A stretch of 64,000 bases of DNA from JBHIYN01 sp041984235 (GTDB lineage Bacteria; Pseudomonadota; Gammaproteobacteria; Ga0077536), in assembly GCA_041984235.1 (NCBI GenBank), contig JBHIYN010000005.1, forward strand, positions 124,001 through 188,000, in the 5' to 3' direction. This document shows, in pieces, positions 16,727-26,880 of the stretch; the first letter of the stretch is position 1; each line of letters begins with the position of its first letter. A program made the position numbers and the translations under genes. The notes beneath the pieces are model-generated. The model was not told the origin of the DNA and made no database searches. It saw nothing but the letters and a program-made list of their open reading frames with translations.

Positions 16727-16752
16727 CGGTTAGAATCCGCGGATTCTAACCG
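16727..16752. promoter_or_regulatory. Perfect 26-bp palindrome with a -10-like element on both strands
   Basis: Half-site CGGTTAGAATCCG is followed immediately by its exact reverse complement. Each arm contains TAGAAT, a five-of-six match to the sigma70 -10 hexamer, at 16731-16736 on plus and 16748-16743 on minus. Start points would lie near 16743 (suhB) and 16736 (trmJ), giving leaders of about 22 and 27 nt. Neither direction shows a good -35. It could be a symmetric bidirectional promoter or a dimer operator. Confidence 0.6.
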
Positions 16753-16764
16753 CGGGCTCCGGCC

Positions 16765-17577
16765 ATGCACCCCATGCTCAACATCGCGACCCGCGCCGCG
16801 CGCCGCGCCGGCACGATCATCGCACGGGCCCAGCAGCGTCTGCACGAGGTCAAGGTCGACCGCAAAGGCCACCAGGATTACGTCTCCCAGGTCGATCGCG
16901 ACGCCGAAAACGCGATCATCGAAACCCTGCTCGGCGCCTATCCCGACCACGCCATACGCGCCGAGGAGTCCGGCGAGCGTGGCGAGTCGGAGTTCGTGTG
17001 GGTCATCGACCCGCTCGACGGCACCCTGAACTTCCTGCACGGCTACCCGCAGTTCGCGGTCTCCATCGCGCTGCGCGTCAGGGGCCGGCTAGACCAGGCG
17101 GTGATTTACGATCCCCTGCGCGACGAGCTGTTCACCGCCTCGCGCGGGGCCGGTGCGCAGCTCAATGGCCACCGCATCCGCGTCGGCCGTTGCCAGCACC
17201 TGGAGAACGCGCTGCTGGCGACCGGCTTTCCGGTGCGTCGCGCCGCACAGCTCGAGGCCTACCTGCCCTCCTTCGGCGCGTTGCTGGCGGAGAGCGCGGA
17301 CGTCAGGCGCGCCGGCGCCGCTGCGCTCGACCTCGCGCACGTTGCCTGCGGGCGACTCGACGGCTTCTGGGAGTTCGGGCTGAAGGAATGGGACGTCGCC
17401 GCCGGCGCCCTCATCGTGCAGGAATCCGGCGGGCTGGTCGGCGATCCGCACGGTGGTGAGACGCATCTCGAGACCGGCAGCATCGTCGCCGCCAATCCCA
17501 AGGTGTTTCGCCAGGTGCTGGGCGTGCTGGCACGCTTTCGCGCCGGGCTGCCGGACGCGCACGCGGCCCATGCGTGA
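16765..17577 (+). CDS. suhB: Inositol-1-monophosphatase family protein SuhB
   Basis: Mg2+-dependent phosphatase which in E. coli also serves in the ribosomal-RNA antitermination complex. The 270-residue protein has the metal site Glu68 (AEESGE), Asp82-Pro-Leu-Asp85-Gly-Thr (IDPLDGTLNF) and the C-terminal motif with Trp209-Asp210 (EWDVAAGALI). The ATG at 16765 lacks a clear Shine-Dalgarno sequence; an in-frame ATG three codons later is the alternative. The function in rRNA transcription is an extrapolation from E. coli, where the enzyme activity is dispensable for it. Confidence 0.93.
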   Translation: MHPMLNIATRAARRAGTIIARAQQRLHEVKVDRKGHQDYVSQVDRDAENAIIETLLGAYPDHAIRAEESGERGESEFVWVIDPLDGTLNFLHGYPQFAVSIALRVRGRLDQAVIYDPLRDELFTASRGAGAQLNGHRIRVGRCQHLENALLATGFPVRRAAQLEAYLPSFGALLAESADVRRAGAAALDLAHVACGRLDGFWEFGLKEWDVAAGALIVQESGGLVGDPHGGETHLETGSIVAANPKVFRQVLGVLARFRAGLPDAHAAHA

Positions 17578-17592
17578 TCGCGGGAGCGCACG

Positions 17593-18492
17593 GTGAGCGA
17601 AATCAGCATCGTCCTGCCGGCGCGCAACGAGGCCCGCAACCTCGAAAACCTGCTGCCCGCGATCCAGGCGCGCCATGCCGACGCCGAGATCCTGGTCGTC
17701 GACGACGGCAGCAGCGACGACACCTATGAGCTCTGCCAGCGCCTTGGCGTGCGCTGCGTGCAGCATCCCTACAGCATGGGCAACGGCGCCGCGGTCAAGA
17801 CCGGTGCGCGGCAGGCCCACCACGACGTGCTGGTGTTCATGGACGCCGACGGCCAGCACGATCCGGAGGTCATCGCGAGCCTGGTCGAGCGCCTCGACCA
17901 GGGTTACGAAATGGCCGTGGGCGCGCGCTCCTGGGATACGCATGCCTCGCTGCCGCGCCGCGTCGCGAACTGGATCTACAACCATCTCGCGACCTACATG
18001 GCCGGCCACCGCATCGCCGACCTGACCTCCGGCTTCCGCGCCGTGCGGGCCCGCCATTTCCGGCGTTTCCTGTACCTCTTTCCGAACGGCTTCTCCTACC
18101 CGACCACCTGCACCATGGCCTTCTTCCGCTCCGGCCTGCCGGTCGCCTACGTGCCGATCAAGGCGCGCCAGCGGGGCGGGCGCAGCCACATCCGGCTGAT
18201 CGAGGACGGCCTGCGCTTCTTCATGATCATTCTGAAGGTGGGCGCGCTGTTCTCGCCCATGCGCCTGTTCCTGCCGGTCAGCGCGCTGCTGTTCGTGGTC
18301 GGCCTGTCGTATTACGGCTGGACCTTCTACCACTACCACCGCTTCACCAACATGTCGGCGCTGCTGTTCACGACCGCGATCCTGACCTTCCTGATCGGCA
18401 TCCTGGCCGAGCTCGTCTCCGCCCTGCACTACAAGGAAGCGGACCTCGAACGCCGCCGCACGCGCCGCGACCGCGCCGACGAGCGCCGCTGA
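17593..18492 (+). CDS. GT2 glycosyltransferase, polyprenyl-phosphate sugar transferase type
   Basis: Family 2 glycosyltransferase. The 299-residue protein has the N-terminal nucleotide-binding pattern SIVLPARNEARNLENLLP, VVDDGSSDDT (35-44), the metal-binding DAD at 84-86 (FMDADGQHD), DLTSGFRAVR (143-152) and RQRGGRSH (192-199), then two transmembrane helices (about 227-246 and 256-277) and an Arg-rich cytosolic tail. This layout matches enzymes of the GtrB/ArnC/DPM type that load a sugar onto undecaprenyl phosphate; the sugar is unknown. It uses a GTG start, 15 bp after suhB, and converges on the TMTC-like gene, which may use its product. Confidence 0.8.
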   Translation: MSEISIVLPARNEARNLENLLPAIQARHADAEILVVDDGSSDDTYELCQRLGVRCVQHPYSMGNGAAVKTGARQAHHDVLVFMDADGQHDPEVIASLVERLDQGYEMAVGARSWDTHASLPRRVANWIYNHLATYMAGHRIADLTSGFRAVRARHFRRFLYLFPNGFSYPTTCTMAFFRSGLPVAYVPIKARQRGGRSHIRLIEDGLRFFMIILKVGALFSPMRLFLPVSALLFVVGLSYYGWTFYHYHRFTNMSALLFTTAILTFLIGILAELVSALHYKEADLERRRTRRDRADERR

Positions 18493-18498
18493 TCCCAG

Positions 18499-18521
18499 GC
18501 GCCGGCCGTGCCGGCCGGCGC
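18499..18521. terminator. GC hairpin between convergent genes
   Basis: A ten-base-pair stem (left arm GCGCCGGCCG) with a 3-nt loop fills the gap between the two stop codons. No U-tract follows in either direction, so termination efficiency is uncertain. Confidence 0.4.
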
Positions 18522-20438
18522 TCAGTGCCAGTACTGCGGTGACACCTCGCCCCCGCTGTCGAGCAGCGTGCGTACCCTGCGCAGGAAGGGGCGGTCGCTG
18601 ACAACCACGTGCCACGGCAGTGCCGCGCTGACCTCGCGCGCCAGCGCGATACCCTCCTCGCGCCGGCCGTTCGCAGCCAGCGCCTCGGCCAGGCGCAGGC
18701 GCAGCCGGCTGGAGGACGGCCGCTCGGCGACCAGGTCGCGCAGCAGGCCGATGCCAGCCTCGGCGTCAGCGAGAACGCGCAGGTAATACACCGCCAGCCA
18801 TTCGCGCACGCGCCGCCGGTGCCAGCGCGACAGGTCGGGATCGTCCAGCGCGCTGCGCGCCAGTTCCAGCACCGGACCCGGCTGCGGCCGACAGTCACCG
18901 AAGCCCTGGCACACGACCAGTTCGTGGAAGACCTCGACCAGCACCTTGTCGCGCGGGTCGTTGCGGATGCGCGCCAGGATGCGCTCGCGCGCCGCGGCAT
19001 CGTCCGCTTCCAGCGCCAGCTTGAGCACGGCCGAGGGCGCGAGGAAGGGCTTGGGGGTTTGCGGGAGCTCCACCGCGCGGCCGACCGCGCGCACCCCGTC
19101 GCGGAACAGGTCGTGGTCCCCGCTCTCCTGGCCGCGCCGGATCGCGAGCCGTCCATACTCGTACTGCGTGCGCGAGGAAGCCGGGTGATGACGTACCTCG
19201 ATCGCCATCTGCAGCAGGTCGTCGACCCAGGCACGGGCGCGTTGGTGGCTGAGCAGGGCCAGCACTGCAATGATCAGCAGCGCGGTGAAGGCGACCGCCC
19301 GCACGCCGGCGCGCCGCCGCACCGCGGCGTCGACGGCCACCGCGACCGCCAGCAAGGGACCCAGCGCGGCGAGGTAGTTGCGGTGCTCGTGCATCAGCTC
19401 CAGCGGCAGGATGGTCGATTCGAGCAGGTGACCGGCGAGAAACCAGCCGGCGCCGAAGGCGAGCCAGGGTGGCCGGCCGCGCGCGGCCAGTGCGACCAGC
19501 AGGCCGACCACCGCGAGCGCGGGGAAGGTGGTGGCCGGCTCGAACAGGCCGCTGGAGAAGGCGACGTCGTCGTGGAACAGGGCGAACTGGGTCGGTTCCG
19601 GCAGCAGGATCATGCGCAGGTACAGCGACATCACCCGTGCCTCGGTCAGCAGCCGCTCGGTGAGGGTGAATTCGCGGCTGGCGTAGCGGGCCATCAGCTC
19701 GTCCAGTACCACGCTGGCGGCGACCAGCGCAGCAACCGCCACGGCGGCCGCGGCGACGAAGCGCAGTCCCTGCAACCGGGGCAGGCCGCGAAAGCGGAAC
19801 GCGGCAAGCTCGAGTACCAGCACGAAGGCCGGCAGCAGGGCCGCGGTCTCCTTGCACAGCAGCCCGGCGAAAAAACCCAGGACCAGCAGCGGCAGCGCCG
19901 GCCGCGGGCGCGGGCGCCCGGCGATCTGGGCCGTACGCAGCGCGACGTAGGCGAGCAGCGCAACGAGCGTGAACAGCGCCGCCAGCAACGTCATGCGCTG
20001 CACGATGTAGAGCACCGCCGAGAGGTTGACCGGGTGCACCGCCCAGGCCAGGGCGACGCAGGCGGCGATCGCGCCATGCGCGGAACCGCCGGTCGACGCC
20101 AGCCATGGCATCAGGCGCCGCACGAGCACGAACACCAGCACGGCATTGACCAGGTGCAGGGCGAGGTTGACGGTCTTGAACAGGCGCGGATCGAGTCCGC
20201 CCAGGGTGCGGTCCGCGGCAAAGGACAGCATCGCCAGCGGCCGTCGCAGCGGGCCGGTCGCGGTCGAGAAGGCCGCGTCCAGCAGGGCGCCGGGGGTGAG
20301 CTCGCCGATGACCAGGGCGGGGTTGGTGACGATCACCGCGTAGTCGTCGAACATGAACCCGCCTGCGAGGCCGGGCCAGTAGACCGCTACCACCAGCAGG
20401 CCGGCGAGTACGATGCACAGGAGCAGGCGCGGGTTCAT
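18522..20438 (-). CDS. Polytopic TMTC-like (GT-C fold) protein with C-terminal TPR region, candidate pilin glycosyltransferase
   Basis: Not a characterised gene. The 638-residue product has about eleven hydrophobic segments up to residue 400, then about 235 helical residues resembling TPR repeats. The first periplasmic loop contains Asp31-Asp32 in FMFDDYAVIVTNP, the acidic pair typical of GT-C enzymes and of TMTC O-mannosyltransferases. Other TMTC-like features are HPVNLSAVLYIVQRM (135-149), LCKETA (194-199) and EHRNYLA (351-357). It is the first gene after pilA on the same strand, the place occupied by tfpO or tfpW in pseudomonads, and a polyprenyl-sugar GT2 gene is next door. The pilA terminator lies between, so it may need its own promoter, which I did not find. 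Pilin glycosylation is inference. Confidence 0.6.
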   Translation of the reverse strand: MNPRLLLCIVLAGLLVVAVYWPGLAGGFMFDDYAVIVTNPALVIGELTPGALLDAAFSTATGPLRRPLAMLSFAADRTLGGLDPRLFKTVNLALHLVNAVLVFVLVRRLMPWLASTGGSAHGAIAACVALAWAVHPVNLSAVLYIVQRMTLLAALFTLVALLAYVALRTAQIAGRPRPRPALPLLVLGFFAGLLCKETAALLPAFVLVLELAAFRFRGLPRLQGLRFVAAAAVAVAALVAASVVLDELMARYASREFTLTERLLTEARVMSLYLRMILLPEPTQFALFHDDVAFSSGLFEPATTFPALAVVGLLVALAARGRPPWLAFGAGWFLAGHLLESTILPLELMHEHRNYLAALGPLLAVAVAVDAAVRRRAGVRAVAFTALLIIAVLALLSHQRARAWVDDLLQMAIEVRHHPASSRTQYEYGRLAIRRGQESGDHDLFRDGVRAVGRAVELPQTPKPFLAPSAVLKLALEADDAAARERILARIRNDPRDKVLVEVFHELVVCQGFGDCRPQPGPVLELARSALDDPDLSRWHRRRVREWLAVYYLRVLADAEAGIGLLRDLVAERPSSSRLRLRLAEALAANGRREEGIALAREVSAALPWHVVVSDRPFLRRVRTLLDSGGEVSPQYWH

Positions 20439-20595
20439 GGGCGGACGGCTCGGGGTCGGGGACCGGACGTCAGGTGGCGGGCGGCAGGACAGCGCAGGTC
20501 ATGCATCGCGCAGCGGGCTGCGCGAGAGCCGCCAGGGCCACCGGCAGCCCGATCGCGGCGAAGCGACGGGGATCACGATGCGCAGTGCGGTGAGC

Positions 20596-20629
20596 AAAAA
20601 AAAAGCACGCTGCGTTGCCGCAGCGTGCT
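20596..20629 (-). terminator. Rho-independent terminator of pilA
   Basis: On the minus strand an 11-bp perfect stem (AGCACGCTGCG) with a 4-nt loop is followed by nine T residues. It is the only hairpin with a proper U-tract that I found in the window, and lies 33 bp after the pilA stop. Confidence 0.92.
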
Positions 20630-20661
20630 CTTCCGGTCAGGCCGGATACCGGGTGACGGTA

Positions 20662-21081
20662 TCAGCGGCAGGACGAGGGACGGTACTTGCCGAGCAGGTT
20701 ACCGCCGCTGGCGCAGTCCCAGACCACCTTGCCACCGGACGCGGCCGGGGTCAGGGCCAGGGTCGAGCCTGCGATCTGGTTGGCCGAGAAGGTCACGGTG
20801 ATGACGCCGTTGGCAGCCACTTCGACGCTGCTGACGGAGTTACCCGAGATGTCGGTGGAGTCGGCCATGCCGGCAGTGGCGTTGTCGCCCGGCAGGGTGC
20901 CGTTGCTGGCGAAGTACTCGGAGACCGCGGTCTTGCCGGCCGAGGCGAGGCTGAGACCCTCGGTGACCTTGGCGCGGATGGTGTAATCCTGGTAGGCCGG
21001 GATGGCGACTGCGGCCAGGATGCCGATGATCGCGACCACGATCATGAGTTCGATGAGCGTAAAACCTTGTTGCTTATGCAT
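20662..21081 (-). CDS. pilA: Type IVa major pilin
   Basis: Structural subunit of type IV pili. The 139-residue prepilin has a six-residue leader MHKQQG, cleavage before Phe7, then the N-methylated segment FTLIELMIVVAIIGILAAVAIP with Glu at mature position 5, and an alpha/beta head. Two cysteines near the C-terminus (WDC and SSC) can form the D-region disulfide loop. The ATG at 21081 has GGGAGAA upstream. PilD (38494) would process it; PilB and PilC assemble it. A sigma54 promoter precedes the gene and a strong terminator follows, so it is probably monocistronic and highly expressed. The head has many Ser and Thr residues open to O-glycosylation. Confidence 0.95.
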   Translation of the reverse strand: MHKQQGFTLIELMIVVAIIGILAAVAIPAYQDYTIRAKVTEGLSLASAGKTAVSEYFASNGTLPGDNATAGMADSTDISGNSVSSVEVAANGVITVTFSANQIAGSTLALTPAASGGKVVWDCASGGNLLGKYRPSSCR

Positions 21082-21196
21082 GTGGATTTCTCCCGTTATG
21101 TTTGACTTCCGCCCGGCGCGCTGGGTTGAAGGCCAGGGCGGCGCCGAATTCTCCGGACGTTGCGCCGGGGCGCCGCGTCCAATCGCGGAAAGGGAT

Positions 21197-21212
21197 AGCA
21201 GGGACCGTGCCA
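21197..21212 (-). promoter_or_regulatory. Sigma54 promoter of pilA
   Basis: On the minus strand TGGCACGGTCCCTGCT matches the -24/-12 consensus TGGCACG-N4-TTGCW at all but one position, with GG and GC correctly spaced. The start point would fall near 21186, about 105 nt before the ATG. The enhancer-binding regulator gene pilR lies just upstream. Confidence 0.88.
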
Positions 21213-21311
21213 GATTCCACAATCAGTCCGAAATCCGCGTCCTGCCGGGATTCCTGGCGCGGCCCGGCGATAGGCTGCGGCGCTGGCCGCAGCGCACGGC
21301 TGGCCGTGCTG

Positions 21312-21336
21312 GTCACTATGTGACGCTGCGCGTCAC
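21312..21336. promoter_or_regulatory. Cluster of GTGAC half-sites upstream of the pilA promoter (PilR-site candidate)
   Basis: Two overlapping dyads: GTCAC-TAT-GTGAC (21312-21324) and GTGACGC-TGC-GCGTCAC (21320-21336). They lie about 100-125 bp upstream of the -24 element, where a sigma54 enhancer would sit. The rest of the 307-bp pilR-pilA gap shows nothing else of note. Binding by PilR is inferred; the motif differs from the Pseudomonas one. Confidence 0.4.
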
Positions 21337-21388
21337 CCGTCGTAGCCCGGACCTGCCCGCCCGGTGACGGGGCCGCGCGGCGCGGCGC

Positions 21389-22737
<1,349 letters not shown>

Positions 22738-22741
<4 letters not shown>

Positions 22742-24375
22742 AGCTCGCCCACGCGCTGCTGACGGTCGGGGTGGGCGAAGGTGATGCGGAAGCGGCAGCC
22801 GGCATCGCGCTCGACGAGCTGCAGCGAAGCCTGGTTCGACTCGCACAGCTCGCGCGCGATGTAGAGGCCCAGCCCCGTGCCCTCCGACTCGGTGGTCGCG
22901 AACGGCTCGAACAGGCGATCGGCGATGGCGGCGTCCAGCCCGGGACCGGAATCGGCGACGTCGATGAATGGCCGGCCGTTGCTGTCGTTGATGCCGATGT
23001 CGAAACGCAGGCGCGGCCTGCCCGCGGCGTAACGCAGGCCGTTCTCGCACAGGTTCCACAACACCTGGTGAAGCTGGGTCTTGTCCATTCTCACCGTGAT
23101 CTGCGGGTTCAGCCAGTTGATATCGAGGTCGTTATCGGCCAGTTCGTGCCGCTGCTGCAGTTCCGCCACGAAATCCTCCACCCAGGGCCTGAGCGCGAAG
23201 CTCTCGGAGACCACCTCCTTGCGCCGGCCGAGCATCATGACGTTCTCGATGATAGTGTTCACGCGCCGCGTGTGCTGCAGGACGATGTCGATCAGGCGGC
23301 GATCCTGGTCGGCCAGCTCGGGCGACTCGGACAGCAGCTGGCCGGCATGGCTGATGGCGCCCAGCGGGTTGCGGATCTCGTGCGCGATGCTGGCGGTCAG
23401 CCGCCCCAGCGAGGCTAGCTTGAGCTGCTGGGCGCGCTGACGGGTCTCGGCGGCATCTTCGAGGAAGACCAGGGTGCCGGACTGGCCGCGGCCGATGGCG
23501 CCGAACTCGGTGAACGAGACCAGCGCGTTGATGCTGTGGCGGCCGGTGATCGTGGTCTCGGGGTTCTCGCCGGTCGTCAGCCAGCGCCGGTAGAGCGCCG
23601 ACAGGGACTTCGACAGCGATTCCAGGGCCGGCGCGTCGGCACCGGAATCGCGCCCCAGGATCTCCTTCGCCGCCTCGTTCATGAGCACGATGCGCGCGTC
23701 ACCGTCGAGCACCATGACGCCGGCGCGCATGCGCCGCACGATGGCCTCGTTGAGCTGCGAGAGGTTGTGGATGTCGATCGCGCGCTTCGCCGCCAGGGCC
23801 TCGCCCAGGCGTGCGCGCTCGGCCAGCACCGAGGCCAGGATGGCGGTGCCGAAACAGGCTGCCCCCAGCAGCCCGGCCTGGGTGTAGTTGGCGCCGGTGG
23901 TGTAGCCGAGATAGATCGTGCCGAACACCGTTTCGGCGAGGAAGGCGATGCTCGCGAGCGCCGCGAAGGCAACGCCGGCGCGCCCCGAGGCGAGCAGGCA
24001 GGTGCCGGCGACGGCCACCACCAGCAGCATACCGAGACCGCTGGTCACGCCGCCGGCGGCGTGCATGAGCAGGATGATGCAGACCATGTCGAGCAGGCTG
24101 AGCCCGTAGACCTGCAGGCGGTAGGGAAAGGTGCGCTGCTCGATCATGAACTGCGCGAGCACCGCCGCCAGGGCGTAGGTGATGGCGGTGACGGAGAACA
24201 GCCGCTGGTCGAGATCGCTCAGGTTGGGCGGCATCTTGCCGGTCGTGTTGAGGACCGCGAACAGGCCGGAGATGACGATGCGATAGAAATTGAAATAGCG
24301 CAGCGCGTTCCAGTTGGTTGCCGCGACCCGCTGGCTGATGTCGCCCTCGAGCCGCGCCGGCGCGACCGCGCTCAT
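22738..24375 (-). CDS. pilS: Sensor histidine kinase PilS
   Basis: Membrane sensor that phosphorylates PilR and in Pseudomonas monitors the amount of pilin in the inner membrane. The 545-residue protein has six N-terminal transmembrane helices (about 25-190), a PAS domain (about 205-310), a HisKA domain with the phosphorylated His in SIAHEIRNPLGAI and a HATPase domain with the N box NLCENGLRYA and the G boxes DSGPGLD and GTGLGLYIA. The ATG at 24375 overlaps the preceding small gene by four bases; the frame is open further upstream but only as a shadow. Confidence 0.94.
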
Positions 24376-24587
24376 GCGGGTCCGGCGTCGGCGTGCTCGC
24401 GCGAACAGTACGCCTGCCCGCCGCGGGAGACCGCCTCGTCGCGCGGGAAGTACACCGCGCAATGCGCGCAACGCACGGTGCGGGCGTCGATCGCGGCCGG
24501 CCGGCGCGGTGCCAGCCCGCCGCGTACGCCGCGCACCAGCGCGATCACCGCGACCAGCACGACCAGTGCGATGAGAGCTCTCAACAC
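24372..24587 (-). CDS. PP0621-type small membrane protein with zinc-ribbon-like cysteines
   Basis: Unknown function; resembles the PP0621 family often found next to pilS. The 71-residue product has one N-terminal transmembrane segment (about 2-20), a basic stretch, and a C-terminal motif CAHCAVYFPRDEA followed by AYCSREH, whose Cys-x2-Cys and Cys-x3-His could bind one zinc ion. I choose GTG 24587, which starts at the hydrophobic segment and has GGAGG 11 bases upstream; the ATG at 24665 would add a poorly conserved leader. It overlaps pilS by four bases. The region 24588-24796 up to sucC contains no gene. Confidence 0.65.
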   Translation of the reverse strand: MLRALIALVVLVAVIALVRGVRGGLAPRRPAAIDARTVRCAHCAVYFPRDEAVSRGGQAYCSREHADAGPA

Positions 24588-24796
24588 CGGCTGACCGGCC
24601 TCCGTAACGATGGCCCGCGAACGGCGACACGAACCGCGGGTGCGATGACAAAGCGCGGCGGACACGCCATACTGCCGCCCCTGATTGCAGATCCGAATTC
24701 GCGTCTATGTTCGCCCGTAGCTGCGCCCGACTCAAGGCGCCGGTGCGCGCGGCCGGGCGCGCATCTGCGGCCCGGTTGGAGTTCTAAGGGGGAACG

Positions 24797-25962
<1,166 letters not shown>

Positions 25963-25963
<1 letters not shown>

Positions 25964-26835
25964 TGTCGATTCTGGTCAACAAGAACACCCGCGTGCTGGT
26001 GCAGGGCTTCACCGGCAAACAGGGCACGTTTCACGCCGAGCAGGCGCTGGCCTACGGCACCCGGGTGGCCGGCGGCATCACCCCGGGCCGCGGCGGCGAC
26101 AAGCATCTCGACCTGCCGGTCTTCGACACCGTCGCCGACGGCGTCGCCGCGACCGGCGCCGACGCCTCGATGATCTTCGTGCCGCCGCCGTTCGCCGCGG
26201 ACGCCATCGTCGAAGCCGCCGACGCCGGCATCCGCGTCATCGCCTGCATCACCGAGGGTATCCCGGTGCTCGACATGCTGCGCGTCAAGGCGAGCCTGAC
26301 CGCACGCGGCGGCATCTACCTGATCGGACCCAACTGCCCCGGCATCATCACCCCGGGCGAATGCAAGATCGGCATCATGCCGGGCGCCATCCACCAGCCC
26401 GGCCGCATCGGCATCGTCTCGCGCTCCGGCACGCTGACCTACGAGGCGGTGCACCAGACGACCTCGGCGGGGCTCGGCCAGAGCACCTGCGTCGGCATCG
26501 GCGGCGACCCGATTCACGGCATGAACTTCATCGACTGCCTCGGCCTGTTCCAGGACGACCCGCAGACCGAGGGCATCATCATGGTCGGCGAGATCGGTGG
26601 CTCGGCCGAGGAAGAGGCCGCCGCGTTCATCGGTGAGCACGTGACCAAGCCGGTGGTCGGCTACATCGCCGGGGTCACCGCGCCACCGGGCAAGCGCATG
26701 GGCCATGCCGGCGCGATCATCTCCGGCGGCAAGGGCACGGCGGACGACAAGTTCGCCGCCCTGGAAGCCGCCGGGGTGAAGACCGTACGCTCGCCGGCCG
26801 AACTCGGCCCGGCGATGGCCGCTGCGCTGGCGTGA
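25963..26835 (+). CDS. sucD: Succinyl-CoA synthetase alpha subunit
   Basis: CoA-binding subunit that carries the phosphohistidine intermediate. The 290-residue protein has the CoA-binding Rossmann segment GFTGKQGTFHAEQA, the PNCPGIITPGECKIGIMP loop and the active His in KRMGHAGAII. The ATG at 25963 shares one base with the sucC stop, so the two subunits are translationally coupled in a 1:1 ratio. The next gene, nadE, starts 45 bp later on the same strand. Confidence 0.98.
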
Positions 26836-26880
26836 GACACGGGTTAGCGGCGTGAGCCGCCGGCCCGCGCCCCGCACCTG

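Noticed and set aside
20439..20595. A tRNA gene after pilA, as in Pseudomonas
   Set aside because: No cloverleaf, T-loop GGTTCGANNCC or CCA-like end is visible in this gap; only GC-rich unstructured sequence.
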